64,000 nucleotides of DNA from Sphingopyxis sp. USTB-05 (GCF_023822045.1 NZ_CP084712.1:2604001-2668000); one strand, 5' to 3'. Counted from the first letter of the stretch, positions 9,631-18,737 are shown. Numbers and translations are program-made. Notes: a model not told the origin generated them from the sequence alone.

Positions 9631-10080
9631 CTAGGGCCCTTCGGACCAGCGGCCGTTTTCGTCTTGCTTCCAAAAGCGGTTGTCGACGTCCTCGCGCGCG
9701 GCAAGCGTACGCCAGAGCGCGCGGGCGTCGTCGATGCGGCTGTTGTCGAAAAGCAGGAAAGTGCGTTCGAACCCCAGTGCCTCCTCGCGCCATTCGCCGT
9801 CGGCGAGCGCCAGATGGCTGGCGCGGTTGGGCGGCGATGGATCGAGCGCGCCCGAAATCAGGATCGGCTCGATTTCCTCGTCGGCTGACCCCGCGTGGCC
9901 ATGCGGCAGGAAGCTCGCCGGGGTCAGCGTCCACAGCGCCTCGTCGATCGCCTGCCGCTGCATCGCGGGCGCGGCGACCACCAGCAGGCGGTCGCCGTTC
10001 GCCAATATACGCGTCGCGAGCGCGGGGAGCACCCGTTCGACCGGATCGCGGGTCAGCCGGTAAAAGTCGACGCGCGCCAT
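9631..10080 (-). CDS. holC: DNA polymerase III chi subunit
   Basis: A 149-aa HolC, the clamp-loader accessory subunit that links the replicase to single-strand binding protein. The N terminus VDFYRLTRDPVERVLPALA, the RLLVVAAPAMQRQAIDEALWT segment and SFLPHG are typical of the family. It lies 34 bases downstream of pepA, a pairing also seen in other proteobacteria, and upstream of ndk on the same strand. Confidence 0.85.
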   Translation of the reverse strand: MARVDFYRLTRDPVERVLPALATRILANGDRLLVVAAPAMQRQAIDEALWTLTPASFLPHGHAGSADEEIEPILISGALDPSPPNRASHLALADGEWREEALGFERTFLLFDNSRIDDARALWRTLAAREDVDNRFWKQDENGRWSEGP

Positions 10081-10114
10081 GCTCCCCTGCCCCCTATCCT
10101 GCTTTCTGGCTCGC

Positions 10115-11560
10115 TCAACCTTCGTGGTTGGCGGCGATGTAGCGGTCGAGCAGGCGCACGCCGTAACCCGTCGCGCCCTTCGCCCACACCGGACCGTCCT
10201 TGTCGGCCCACGCCATGCCCGCGATGTCGAGGTGCGCCCAGGCGACGCCGTCGCCGACGAAGCGCTTCAGGAATTGCGCCGCGGTGATCGAGCCGCCTTC
10301 GCGCGGACCGATATTCTTCATGTCGGCGATCGGGCTGTCGATCAGCTTGTCGTAGGCGGGCGACAGCGGGAAACGCCACAGCTTGTTGTTGCTGACCTCG
10401 CCCGCGGCGATCAGGTCGGCGGCCAGCGTCTCGTCATTGGCGAAGATGCCAGCATATTCGTGGCCGAGCGAGATAACCATCGCGCCGGTCAAGGTCGCGA
10501 GGTCGACGATCACCTTGGGATCATAGGCGCTCTGCGCCCAACTGATCGCGTCGCAAAGGACAAGGCGGCCCTCGGCGTCGGTGTTGAGCACTTCGACCGT
10601 CTGGCCCGACATGGTGCTGACGACGTCGCCGGGGCGCATCGCATTGCCGTCGGGCATATTTTCGACGAGGCCGACTACGCCGACGACATTCGCCTTCGCC
10701 TTGCGACCCGCGATCGCCTTGATCGCGCCCGCGACGGCGCCCGCGCCGCCCATGTCCCACTTCATCATGTCCATGCCCGCGGCGGGTTTGATGCTGATGC
10801 CGCCGGTGTCGAAGGTCACGCCCTTGCCGATGAACACGACGGGCGCCTCGCCCGGATTGCCGCCATTCCAGCGCATGGCCAGCAGGCGCGGCGGGCGGGT
10901 CGAGCCCTGCGCGACGCCGAGCAGCGCGCCCATGCCGAGCGCCTTCATCTGGCGTTCGTCCAGCACCTCGATTTCGACGCCAAGGTCGGCGAGATGTTGG
11001 CAGCGTTCGACAAAGGTCTCGGGATAAAGAATGTTCGGCGGCTCGGCGACCAGCGTCTGGGTCAGCGCGACGCCAGCGGCAATCGCTTCATTCTCGGCCC
11101 AGCGGCTGGACAGGTCGCCGTGCGGAGAAGCGATGGTCACGGTCCGAAGGCTCGGCTTCGCCTTGTCGGCAAGGCGCGTGCGATAGGTGTCGAGCCGCCA
11201 GTTGCGCAGGCGCGCGCCCATCGCAAAGGCGAGCACGTCATCGGCGTCGCTCTGCCCCGTGCTTGCGAAATCGACATATACGTGCGTCTCGCCGCTGGTC
11301 TGCAACTTGGCCGTCAGCGCCGCGCCGCCGCGTTCGAGATCCTGCTCGCTTCCCTCGCCGATGCCGACGAGCAGCAGGCGCTTCGCCTGTTCGCCGTCGA
11401 TTGCCGCGGTTTCGGCGATCGTCCCCGCCGCGCCGTCGAAGCGCGCCTGCGCCGCGGCGGCACCAAGCAGCGCGCCGAGCGCGCCGGCCTCGCCCTTGCG
11501 GACCGGAAACGCGACAACGTCGGCAGACGCATCGATTTGCGCGACAAACTGAATGTCCAT
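10115..11560 (-). CDS. pepA: Leucyl aminopeptidase (M17)
   Basis: A 481-aa cytosolic aminopeptidase A, a two-metal enzyme that removes N-terminal residues. The metal-binding core is clear: FIGKGVTFDTGGISIKP with the catalytic Lys, then MKWDMGGAGAVAG, and the family signature NTDAEGRLVLCDA. A less conserved N-terminal domain of about 170 residues precedes it. It is divergent from lptD (132-base gap) and followed by holC. Confidence 0.94.
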   Translation of the reverse strand: MDIQFVAQIDASADVVAFPVRKGEAGALGALLGAAAAQARFDGAAGTIAETAAIDGEQAKRLLLVGIGEGSEQDLERGGAALTAKLQTSGETHVYVDFASTGQSDADDVLAFAMGARLRNWRLDTYRTRLADKAKPSLRTVTIASPHGDLSSRWAENEAIAAGVALTQTLVAEPPNILYPETFVERCQHLADLGVEIEVLDERQMKALGMGALLGVAQGSTRPPRLLAMRWNGGNPGEAPVVFIGKGVTFDTGGISIKPAAGMDMMKWDMGGAGAVAGAIKAIAGRKAKANVVGVVGLVENMPDGNAMRPGDVVSTMSGQTVEVLNTDAEGRLVLCDAISWAQSAYDPKVIVDLATLTGAMVISLGHEYAGIFANDETLAADLIAAGEVSNNKLWRFPLSPAYDKLIDSPIADMKNIGPREGGSITAAQFLKRFVGDGVAWAHLDIAGMAWADKDGPVWAKGATGYGVRLLDRYIAANHEG

Positions 11561-11692
11561 GCCTTAACTTTCTTATGCGATGATTGATTGGAACGTGCCG
11601 GACCGATAGGGGTTTCGCCTGCGAGTTGCAAAAACAAAGCAGCCGGTCCAATCCGGGTGGACGCTAGATAAGGTGTGGGACAAAGATATCAA

Positions 11693-13996
11693 ATGAGCTG
11701 GGCTTTGTTCCAACAAACGGCGCGCGCGCGGCCGTTCTGGCTGGCGACCGCGAGCGGTGTCGCGCTCGCCGCCTGCCCGGTAATGGCCCAGACCAGCGAG
11801 GAATCGACCCGGACCGAAGACGTCGCGCCGGCACCCGACCTCCAGACGCCCGACGTCGCCCCGACGACATCCGACGCCCCCGCCGTAAAGGGTGAGGAAC
11901 AGATCGGCTTTGCCGCCGACAACCTCAATTACGACGGCGACAGCGAAGTCGTCGTGGCCGAGGGCAATGTCCAGATGAACCGCGAAGCGATCGAAATGCG
12001 CGCGGACAAGGTCACTTGGAACCGGCAGACGGGCAAGGTTTTCGCCGAGGGTAATGTCACGATCAAAAATCCCGAGGGCGACACCGCCTATGGCGACAAG
12101 ATCGAACTGACCGACACGCTGCGCGACGGCGTCGTCGAGAATCTGCTTGTCGTACTCGACAATGGATCGCGCCTTGCGGCGGTGAAGGGCACGCGGTTCG
12201 ACAACGGCAATATCGAGCTGGAGAATGCCGCCTACACACCCTGTCCGGTCGAGGATGATGCGGGCTGCCCCAAGAATCCGAGCTGGCAGATTCGCGCGGT
12301 CAAGGTGATGTACGACCGGACGAAGAACAAGATCCGGTACAAGGGCGCGCGCGTCGAGATTTTCGGCCTGCCGCTAATTCCGCTGCCGGGGCTCAGTCAT
12401 CCGGCCAACAGCGAGGCGGGAAGCGGCATCCTGGTTCCCGAAATCCGCCTCGACCGCAGCAACGGGTTCGAGATCGCGGTGCCCTATTATCTGCGGCTGG
12501 CGCCCGATCGCGACATCACCATCACCCCGCATCTCTATACCAGCGCGGCGCCGATGATGGAGGGCGAGTTCCGCGCGCTCACCGATATCGGCTCGTTCCG
12601 CATCAACGGCTATGCGACCTATGGCTCCCTCGTCCCCCTGCTCGGCGACGCCCCCGAATCGCGCAAGAGATTCCGCGGCTATCTGGAAAGCGCGGGCAAG
12701 TTCCAGTTCGATCCGCGCTGGAGCCTGACCTATTCCGGCCGCATCGCGACCGACCGCACGTTCATGCGCAGATACGACATCAGCCGTGACGACCGACTGC
12801 GCTCGACCTTCGAACTCGAGCGGATCGGTGGTAACAGCTACCTTTCGATCGCGGGCTGGGCGACGCAGACGCTGCGCCGCAACGACGAGCAGGGGCAGCA
12901 GCCGATCGCCCTGCCGATCATCGATTATCGCCAGCGCTTCGCCGACCCCGTGCTCGGCGGCCAGTTCGAGCTACAGCTCAACACGCTGGCGATCGGTCGT
13001 ACCGCGGGACAGGATACGCAGCGGGCCTTCGCCGGCGCGCGCTGGGATCTGCGTGGCCTGACCGGGCTGGGTCAGGAAGTCACGCTGACCGCGATGGTGC
13101 GCGGCGACGTTTATCACAGCGACGAAAATCTGCTGACCGCCATCCCGGGCTATCGCGGCAAATCGGGCTGGCAGGCACGCGGGATCGCCGCGATCGCCGC
13201 CGATATGCGCTGGCCCTTCATCGGCGAATTCGCGGGCGGTACGCAGACGCTGACCCCGCGAATCCAGCTTGTCGCGACGCCGCCGATCAAGAACATCGAC
13301 ATCCCGAACGAGGATTCGCGCGCTTTCGACCTCGAAGACAGCAATTTGTTCGCGATCAACCGTTTCAACGGCCACGACCGGTTCGAGGACGGTGCGCGCG
13401 TCACCTATGGCGTCGAATGGAATTACAGCCGGCCCGGTTTCAACATCAACAGCGTCGTCGGCCAAAGCTATCGCCTGTCGGACAAGCCCGCGCTGTTCCC
13501 CGATGGCACGGGGCTGACCGACCGAACGTCGGACATCGTCGGACGCACGACGATAGCCTATCGCGACTTCCTGCGCCTGACCCACCGCTACCGGCTCGAC
13601 AAGGATAATCTGGCGATCCGCCGCAACGAATTCGACGCGACGATCGGCAGCCGCTCGACCTATGCCGTGCTCGGCTATTCGCGCCTGAACCGCGACATCC
13701 TCCTGCTCGGCGAAGATCTGCAGGACCGCGAAGAAGCGCGCGTCGGCGGGCGCGTCGCGGTCGCCAAAAACTGGTCGGTGTTCGGCTCGGCAATCGTCGA
13801 CCTGACCAAGCAGAGCGACGATCCGCTGAGCGGCGCCGACGGGTTCGAGCCGATTCGTCACCGGCTGGGCGTCGCCTATGACGATGAATGCCTGTCGATC
13901 GCGCTGACCTGGCGGCGCGACTATGCCGACACGGGCGACGCGCGACGCGGCAACAGCTTCTCCTTCCGCATCGCCTTCCGCAATCTGGGATTCTAA
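11693..13996 (+). CDS. lptD: LPS-assembly outer membrane protein LptD
   Basis: A protein of about 767 aa that inserts lipopolysaccharide into the outer leaflet. The signal peptide (about residues 1-33, hydrophobic WLATASGVALAAC, likely cut after VMAQ) is followed by an OstA-type beta-jellyroll (GFAADNLNYDGDSEVVVAEGNVQMN and repeats of the GNV pattern). A long beta-barrel ends in FRIAFRNLGF with terminal Phe. The start at 11693 is preferred; a GTG six codons upstream (11675) is also possible. It is divergent from pepA. Confidence 0.9.
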   Translation: MSWALFQQTARARPFWLATASGVALAACPVMAQTSEESTRTEDVAPAPDLQTPDVAPTTSDAPAVKGEEQIGFAADNLNYDGDSEVVVAEGNVQMNREAIEMRADKVTWNRQTGKVFAEGNVTIKNPEGDTAYGDKIELTDTLRDGVVENLLVVLDNGSRLAAVKGTRFDNGNIELENAAYTPCPVEDDAGCPKNPSWQIRAVKVMYDRTKNKIRYKGARVEIFGLPLIPLPGLSHPANSEAGSGILVPEIRLDRSNGFEIAVPYYLRLAPDRDITITPHLYTSAAPMMEGEFRALTDIGSFRINGYATYGSLVPLLGDAPESRKRFRGYLESAGKFQFDPRWSLTYSGRIATDRTFMRRYDISRDDRLRSTFELERIGGNSYLSIAGWATQTLRRNDEQGQQPIALPIIDYRQRFADPVLGGQFELQLNTLAIGRTAGQDTQRAFAGARWDLRGLTGLGQEVTLTAMVRGDVYHSDENLLTAIPGYRGKSGWQARGIAAIAADMRWPFIGEFAGGTQTLTPRIQLVATPPIKNIDIPNEDSRAFDLEDSNLFAINRFNGHDRFEDGARVTYGVEWNYSRPGFNINSVVGQSYRLSDKPALFPDGTGLTDRTSDIVGRTTIAYRDFLRLTHRYRLDKDNLAIRRNEFDATIGSRSTYAVLGYSRLNRDILLLGEDLQDREEARVGGRVAVAKNWSVFGSAIVDLTKQSDDPLSGADGFEPIRHRLGVAYDDECLSIALTWRRDYADTGDARRGNSFSFRIAFRNLGF

Positions 13997-14037
13997 CCGC
14001 AGTTTTCGGCCGGAAGTTGCCATCCCCACATTTTGTT

Positions 14038-14101
14038 ATTCCGGCGAAAGCGGGAACCCAGTGACAGCGCCGGCTCGCTGGGTTCCCGCTTTCGCGGGAA
14101 T
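14038..14101. repeat. Palindromic repeat, CCCGCTTTCGCGGGAAT type
   Basis: Arms ATTCCGGCGAAAGCGGGAAC and GTTCCCGCTTTCGCGGGAAT are inverted around a roughly 20-base loop. It can form a very stable RNA stem just past the lptD stop and may help to end that transcript. Confidence 0.85.
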
Positions 14102-14156
14102 GACGAATCTGGAGTAGGAACTGTCGGCTAAGGACCGGAAGCGGGCCTCCCGATAT

Positions 14157-14249
14157 CGTCACCCCGGACTTGATCCGGGGTCCCGCTTGATTTCGAAGGC
14201 CGGTCGATGCGCGTAAAAGCGGGATCCCGGGTCAAGCCCGGGATGAAGG
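14157..14249. repeat. Palindromic repeat, GTCACCCCGGACTTGATCCGG type
   Basis: The left arm CGTCACCCCGGACTTGATCC and the right arm GGATCCCGGGTCAAGCCCGG face each other across about 45 bases. Relatives are at 33406, 33535, 36231, 43496 and 48997. Confidence 0.85.
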
Positions 14250-14352
14250 AAGTGGGCGATGGACCGTGCGCCCCCCCCCCCAAAAAAAACTGCCGATCCA
14301 AAGCGCCGCTTCATCGCAGGGGAGCATATGCCCTCGCGATCGAGCCTCTCGC

Positions 14353-16464
14353 CTACCAGCCTATCTTGACGCCGAACGCGCCGTTGATCGCCTCGCCCAT
14401 CGCACCGTGGGTCCAGTATTTCTTGTTCAAGACGTTATTGACGTTGCCCGTGAAGGTCACTGCGCGTCCACCAATCGTCGTTGCATACTGAATCCCGGCG
14501 TTTGCGAGCGTCCGCGCCGGAATGAAGAGCAGGTTGCTGTCGTCGGTCGGCGCCTTGCCGAAGTAACGAACATTGCCATGCACGCTGAGCCCCTCGACCG
14601 CAGGCACCGCATATTCTGCGTTGACGAGTAATTGCCATCGCGCGGCCTGCGCTGGGATATTGCCGCGTAGCGCTTCATTGCCCACCGATACATCGCGCAA
14701 ACTCGGGTCGAGATGCACCACGCCGGCCCCTAATTTGAGCCGTGGCGCCGCTCGATACGCGAGGATCGCTTCGACGCCCTTGTACAGCGTCATTCCGTCC
14801 TGGGTCAGCGTGGGTTTGTCGGCTCCGTCCGGCAACTGGTCGATCGCCGCGGCGCGTTCGACCCGAAAGGCCGCCAGCGTGAAGTCTAGCCCGTCCTTGG
14901 CATATTTCGCGCCGACCTCATATTGGCGGCTGAGGGTCGGCTTCAATATGTCGCCCGCATTCGCATAATCGTCGCTGACGCGCCCGCCACCCTCCATCGA
15001 TTCGACATAGCTGCCGTAAAGCGAAACATAAGGCGCTGGCTTATAGATCAGCGCGAGGGTGGGCGTCGCAGCGGTGTTGAGATAGCCCGAAGCGACCTGC
15101 GGATCGCCGTCGACGTCGAGCAATTTGTAGCGCGTATAGCGCACCCCCGCGATCGCCTGGACATACTCGCCCAAATGCAGCGTATCGCTGATGAACGCAG
15201 CATATTGGCGGTCCTTATACGGGCCGCCCTTGGTCGAGAAATCGATGTCGCGCGTCACCAGAAAGGATTGTCGGCGATAGATATTTCCGTTGAAATCATT
15301 ATTGTAATGGCTGTTCGCGCCATAATCATTCGCGGTGTCCATAAAGGAAAGCCCCGCGACGATCTCATGCTCGATTGGGCCGGTCGCGAACCGGCCCTGC
15401 AACATCAGCTGCGCGAAATGATATTGGTCGAGCTCGGCAAAATTGAAGGCATAGCCCCGGTAATCGCCGGCCTCGTTCAGGATTTCGGTGAACATCTTGT
15501 TCGACCGGTGGAGCTTGCGTGTATAGCCATAATCGAGGTCGAGCTTCCAGTTCGGCGCGACCTGCCAGCCGAGCCCCGTCGATGTGGCAAGCATGTCGGT
15601 CTTATAGAAACTGTTATCGACATGAAGATTGTCATAGTCATAGGTCGGGCGCGGCAGTTTCTTACCCGTATAGCGGCGCCAATAAATCTGGAATGGCTCA
15701 TGCTCCAGATTGCTCTGCTCAAAGGTCGCGCGCGCGTACCATTGCACATCGGGGCTGATATCATATTCCAGCGCGAGCGCGCTTAGCCAGCGATTGACCC
15801 CGGCCTTGTTATACGCAGTGCCCTTTTCCCCAGCGATATTGGCGCGATAGCGGAGCCGTCCGTCGCCCGTCAGCGGCCCGCCGGCGTCGAGATGGCCATA
15901 AAGGACGCTTTCGGAGCGATAACCCAAGCTGGTGGTCAGCATTGGCTCGGCGGTCGGCCGTTTCGACCGATAGCTGATCACCCCGCCCGGCTCTCCAAAA
16001 CCATACATGAAGCCCGACAACCCCTTGAGCGCCTCGACGCTCTCGACCGCCTCCAGCGGATAGTCGCCACCCCAATAAAGCAGCAACGGCACCTTATCGA
16101 CGTAGTAATTGCGCACGCCGATCCCACGGATCTGCGTGCCCCACCAGTTGGTCGTGCCCGCGGTGGCAAAGGAAGACACCGACGGGTCGTTGATGAATAT
16201 CTGCCCGATCGTCGTCGCCTGCCGCTTCGCGATATCCTCGGCGTCTATCACCGTCACCGAATAGGGGGTGTCGATGACCGCCTTGCTGCCTAAAGCGCCG
16301 CTGCTGCTTTCGCTCTGCATCAGCGTGCCGGTGACGACGATGGTGCTCGAATCCGAATTCCCTGCATCGCCCTCTATTTCGGCGGCCATCGCTGACGCCG
16401 GCAGTGCCGGGACCAGCGCTACCAGCGTCGAAACGACGATAAGCGGCGAAATTCTTCTTTGCAT
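14353..16464 (-). CDS. TonB-dependent siderophore receptor
   Basis: A 703-aa outer-membrane receptor for energised uptake, probably of ferric siderophores. It has a signal peptide (about residues 1-27, cut near AMAAE), a TonB-box-like SSTIVVTGT, a plug domain (DTPYSVTVIDAEDIAKRQ, then IRGIGVRNYYVDKVPL and VEALKGLSGFMYGFGEPGGVI) and a 22-strand-type barrel ending in VKIGW with the C-terminal aromatic expected for barrel assembly. The plug resembles FhuA/FpvA-like siderophore receptors. No partner biosynthesis genes are adjacent. A Fur-like palindrome upstream suggests iron control. The ligand cannot be named. Confidence 0.88.
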   Translation of the reverse strand: MQRRISPLIVVSTLVALVPALPASAMAAEIEGDAGNSDSSTIVVTGTLMQSESSSGALGSKAVIDTPYSVTVIDAEDIAKRQATTIGQIFINDPSVSSFATAGTTNWWGTQIRGIGVRNYYVDKVPLLLYWGGDYPLEAVESVEALKGLSGFMYGFGEPGGVISYRSKRPTAEPMLTTSLGYRSESVLYGHLDAGGPLTGDGRLRYRANIAGEKGTAYNKAGVNRWLSALALEYDISPDVQWYARATFEQSNLEHEPFQIYWRRYTGKKLPRPTYDYDNLHVDNSFYKTDMLATSTGLGWQVAPNWKLDLDYGYTRKLHRSNKMFTEILNEAGDYRGYAFNFAELDQYHFAQLMLQGRFATGPIEHEIVAGLSFMDTANDYGANSHYNNDFNGNIYRRQSFLVTRDIDFSTKGGPYKDRQYAAFISDTLHLGEYVQAIAGVRYTRYKLLDVDGDPQVASGYLNTAATPTLALIYKPAPYVSLYGSYVESMEGGGRVSDDYANAGDILKPTLSRQYEVGAKYAKDGLDFTLAAFRVERAAAIDQLPDGADKPTLTQDGMTLYKGVEAILAYRAAPRLKLGAGVVHLDPSLRDVSVGNEALRGNIPAQAARWQLLVNAEYAVPAVEGLSVHGNVRYFGKAPTDDSNLLFIPARTLANAGIQYATTIGGRAVTFTGNVNNVLNKKYWTHGAMGEAINGAFGVKIGW

Positions 16465-16510
16465 TTCATTATCCTGCCAGCGACCCGTTATCGCCAGCTA
16501 GGTTTGATGC

Positions 16511-16540
16511 TATTGCATGTCAATCGCAATTAATTGCTCT
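16511..16540 (-). promoter_or_regulatory. Putative Fur/iron-responsive operator of the TonB receptor
   Basis: The 12-bp perfect palindrome GCAATTAATTGC (16526-16537) is joined to a further TTGCAT half site at 16513-16518. It sits about 50-75 bases upstream of the receptor start. Its base pattern fits the AT-rich TGCAA-type boxes used by alphaproteobacterial Fur/Irr proteins, but I cannot tell which factor binds. Confidence 0.45.
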
Positions 16541-16635
16541 CCAAAAAGCGGGAACATTCGCGTCGACAGCTTCCGCGACGCAATTTTCGCATTCCCCCCT
16601 TGCATCGCGCGACATTTTGCATCACTAGGGCGCCC

Positions 16636-16686
16636 ATGCGCGGCAACGCCCTTCTTCTTCTGCGACTTACACGCCCTTGGGCGTGA
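16636..16686 (+). CDS. leuL: leuA leader peptide (Leu-codon run)
   Basis: A 16-codon reading frame, MRGNALLLLRLTRPWA, ends 83 bases before leuA. It holds five leucine codons, four of them consecutive (CTT CTT CTT CTG). This is the hallmark of a ribosome-mediated attenuator: leucine starvation stalls the ribosome on the run. The perfect hairpin CACGCCC-TT-GGGCGTG (16670-16685) overlaps the end of the frame. Two GGGCG and three CGCCC blocks (16628-16635, 16647-16651, 16672-16683) allow alternative pairings, and a further stem GGCTGCG/CGCGGCC follows at 16691-16711. No strong T tract is seen, so termination may use Rho or act on translation. Confidence 0.72.
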   Translation: MRGNALLLLRLTRPWA

Positions 16687-16725
16687 CACTGGCTGCGCGC
16701 TAGTCGCGGCCACCCGCTCAAGGGT
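16670..16725 (+). promoter_or_regulatory. Attenuator-like hairpins before leuA
   Basis: Three stems occur in tandem: CACGCCC/GGGCGTG (16670-16685), GGCTGCG/CGCGGCC (16691-16711) and ACCC/GGGT (16712-16725). The first overlaps the leader-peptide stop, so a stalled ribosome would change folding. Which stem is the terminator is unclear from sequence alone. Confidence 0.5.
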
Positions 16726-16769
16726 CCGATCGACAAGCACCGCAACCACCCAGAAGAAGCTATCCAACC

Positions 16770-18434
16770 ATGACCATGCTCCGCGATCCGTCCGCGAAAT
16801 ATTCCGCTTTCCCGCAGGTTCCCTTGGCGAACCGCGAATGGCCCACCCGCGTCACGACCAAGGCGCCGATCTGGCTCTCGACCGATCTTCGCGACGGCAA
16901 CCAGTCGCTGATCGACCCGATGGATGCAGAGAAAAAGACGCGCTTCTTCGACCTGCTCGTCAAATGCGGGTTCAAGGAGATCGAGGTCGGCTTCCCCGCC
17001 AGCGGCGCGACCGACTTCGACTATATCCAGGGCCTCGTCCGCAACGGCCGCATCCCTGCCGACGTCACGCCGCAGGTGCTGACGCAGAGCCGCGCCGACC
17101 TGATCCGCACCAGCTTCGACAGCCTGGAGGGCGCGAAAACCGCGATCGTCCACGTCTATAACGCGGTCAGCCCCGCGTGGCGCAAGATCGTCTTCGGCAT
17201 GGAGATGGACGAGATCAAGGGCATCGCGATCGAGGGCGCAAAGCAGCTCCGCGACAATGCCGCGCGCCTGCCCGGCACCGACTGGCGTTTCGAATATAGC
17301 CCCGAAACCTTCTCGACCGCCGAACTCGATTTCAGCATCGCCTGCTGCGAGGCGGTGATGGACATATTGCAGCCGACGACCGACAAGCCGATCATCCTCA
17401 ACCTCCCCGCGACGGTCGAGGCATCGACGGCGAACATCTACGCCGACCAGATCGAATATTTCTGCAAGAATCTGCCCAATCGCGACCGCGCGATCATCAG
17501 CCTGCACACCCACAACGACCGCGGCACCGGCGTCGCGGCGGCTGAACTTGGCCTGCTCGCGGGCGCCGACCGCGTCGAGGGCTGCCTGTTCGGCAATGGC
17601 GAGCGCACCGGCAACACCTGCCTCGTCACCATCGCGCTCAACATGTACACGCAGGGCGTCGATCCAGAGCTCGACTTCTCGAACATCGACGAGGTCATCC
17701 AGACGGTCGAATATTGCAACCGCCTGCCCGTCCACCCGCGCCACCCCTATGGCGGCGAGCTCGTCTACACGGCGTTTTCGGGCAGCCATCAGGATGCAAT
17801 CAAGAAAGGCTTCGCCGCGCGCGAACGCCAGAATGACCAGAAGTGGGAAGTCCCCTACCTCCCCATCGACCCCGCCGACTTGGGCCGCAGCTATGAAGCG
17901 GTGATCCGCGTCAACAGCCAGTCGGGCAAGGGCGGCGTCGCCTGGGTGCTCGAACAGGACAAGGGCCTGAAGCTGCCCAAGAAGATGCAGGCAAGCTTCA
18001 GCCACGTCGTCCAGGCGCTCGCCGACGAAACCAGCCGCGAACTCGGCGCCGAGGATATCTGGGGCGCGTTCGACCACGCCTATCTGGTCACGACAGGCAA
18101 GCGCTTCCAGCTCGTCGACTGGTCGGAGAGCCATGCGGGCACCGACCGCATCTTCGCCGGCAAGCTCACCATCGACGGCACCCCGCGCAGCGTCAGCGGC
18201 CGCGGCAACGGCCTGATGAGCAGCGTCATCGCCGCGCTCGCGGAGTCCGGCGGCCCGATCATGGACATCGTCGACTATAGCGAGCACGCCATCGGCCAGG
18301 GCAGCAATGTGCAGGCCGCGGCGTACGTCGAATGCCGCACGGCGGACGGGAGGAGCCTGTTTGGGTGCGGGCTGGATACCGACGTTGCGACGGCGAGTGT
18401 GCGGGCGATTTTGTCGGCGGCGAATGGGGCTTAA
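16770..18434 (+). CDS. leuA: 2-Isopropylmalate synthase
   Basis: A 554-aa LeuA of the long bacterial/yeast-like type. It condenses 2-oxoisovalerate with acetyl-CoA in the first committed step of leucine synthesis. The TIM-barrel signature STDLRDGNQSLIDPM (about residues 37-51) and the metal site SLHTHNDRGTGVA are evident. So are EGCLFGNGERTGN and a C-terminal LeuA dimer/allosteric domain (about 430-554, with DIVDYSEHAIGQGSNVQAAA). The start follows the leader peptide by 83 bases. The gene stands alone and ends before a perfect hairpin. Confidence 0.94.
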   Translation: MTMLRDPSAKYSAFPQVPLANREWPTRVTTKAPIWLSTDLRDGNQSLIDPMDAEKKTRFFDLLVKCGFKEIEVGFPASGATDFDYIQGLVRNGRIPADVTPQVLTQSRADLIRTSFDSLEGAKTAIVHVYNAVSPAWRKIVFGMEMDEIKGIAIEGAKQLRDNAARLPGTDWRFEYSPETFSTAELDFSIACCEAVMDILQPTTDKPIILNLPATVEASTANIYADQIEYFCKNLPNRDRAIISLHTHNDRGTGVAAAELGLLAGADRVEGCLFGNGERTGNTCLVTIALNMYTQGVDPELDFSNIDEVIQTVEYCNRLPVHPRHPYGGELVYTAFSGSHQDAIKKGFAARERQNDQKWEVPYLPIDPADLGRSYEAVIRVNSQSGKGGVAWVLEQDKGLKLPKKMQASFSHVVQALADETSRELGAEDIWGAFDHAYLVTTGKRFQLVDWSESHAGTDRIFAGKLTIDGTPRSVSGRGNGLMSSVIAALAESGGPIMDIVDYSEHAIGQGSNVQAAAYVECRTADGRSLFGCGLDTDVATASVRAILSAANGA

Positions 18435-18445
18435 ACGCTAATCGC

Positions 18446-18476
18446 GATGAAATATCGCCGGTTGCGATATTTCATC
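18446..18476 (+). terminator. Hairpin after leuA
   Basis: A perfect 13-bp stem, GATGAAATATCGC / GCGATATTTCATC, with loop CGGTT, starts 11 bases after the leuA stop. No T run follows, so it is a probable transcript end or 3'-protecting hairpin rather than a classical terminator. It also marks the border of the retron island. Confidence 0.55.
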
Positions 18477-18499
18477 TTGCATTGTTGCCTCGCCCGTGC

Positions 18500-18681
18500 T
18501 TGAACGGTCCGGCGATGGTAGCTCATGATGAACCCGTCAGAAGCAGGGGCCTTTGGCCCTGTGGGAGGATTATCCTCCCGACTACCACCTGCGTCTCGGC
18601 CGGGGGTGGCTGCGCGCCGCGCCCGCCCGGGACCGGGCGCGGCACACCCGAGGTACAAACGTTCCGGAACATCGCTTTCAA
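18500..18681 (+). ncRNA. Putative retron msr-msd RNA
   Basis: This RNA has the layout of a retron template. The outer a1/a2 repeats are TTGAA+GCGATG (18500-18517) and CATCGC+TTCAA (18670-18681), joined by an asymmetric internal loop. Right after a1, GTAGC supplies the conserved AGC, with the branch G expected at about 18521. The msr part has two stems: CAGGGGCC/GGCCCTG (18544-18561) and GGGAGGAT/ATCCTCCC (18563-18579). The msd part is one long hairpin, CTCGG/CCGAG outside (18595-18652) and GCCGCGCCCG/CGGGCGCGGC inside (18616-18643). A retron-like reverse transcriptase lies 0.5 kb downstream on the same strand. The fold is read by eye; the exact ends of the cDNA are inferred. Confidence 0.72.
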
Positions 18682-18737
18682 ACTGGCCTACGGGCGCCGA
18701 CAAATTCGTGTCGGTGTGGCCGAAAGGAAAGCAACCA

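Larger units (their letters stand above)
13997..14352. other. Intergenic stretch between convergent lptD and TonB receptor
   Basis: About 356 bases with no gene I can support. It contains two palindromic repeats (14038-14101 and 14157-14249) and a striking homopolymer pair, 11 C followed by 8 A at 14271-14289. No T-tract terminator is evident. Confidence 0.7.

Noticed and set aside
10079..11587. A 502-codon plus-strand frame
   Set aside because: Antisense to pepA, which has all catalytic motifs; composition is typical of a shadow frame.
16530..18287. A 585-codon minus-strand frame over leuA
   Set aside because: Antisense shadow of leuA in GC-rich sequence; the opposite strand has clear LeuA motifs.
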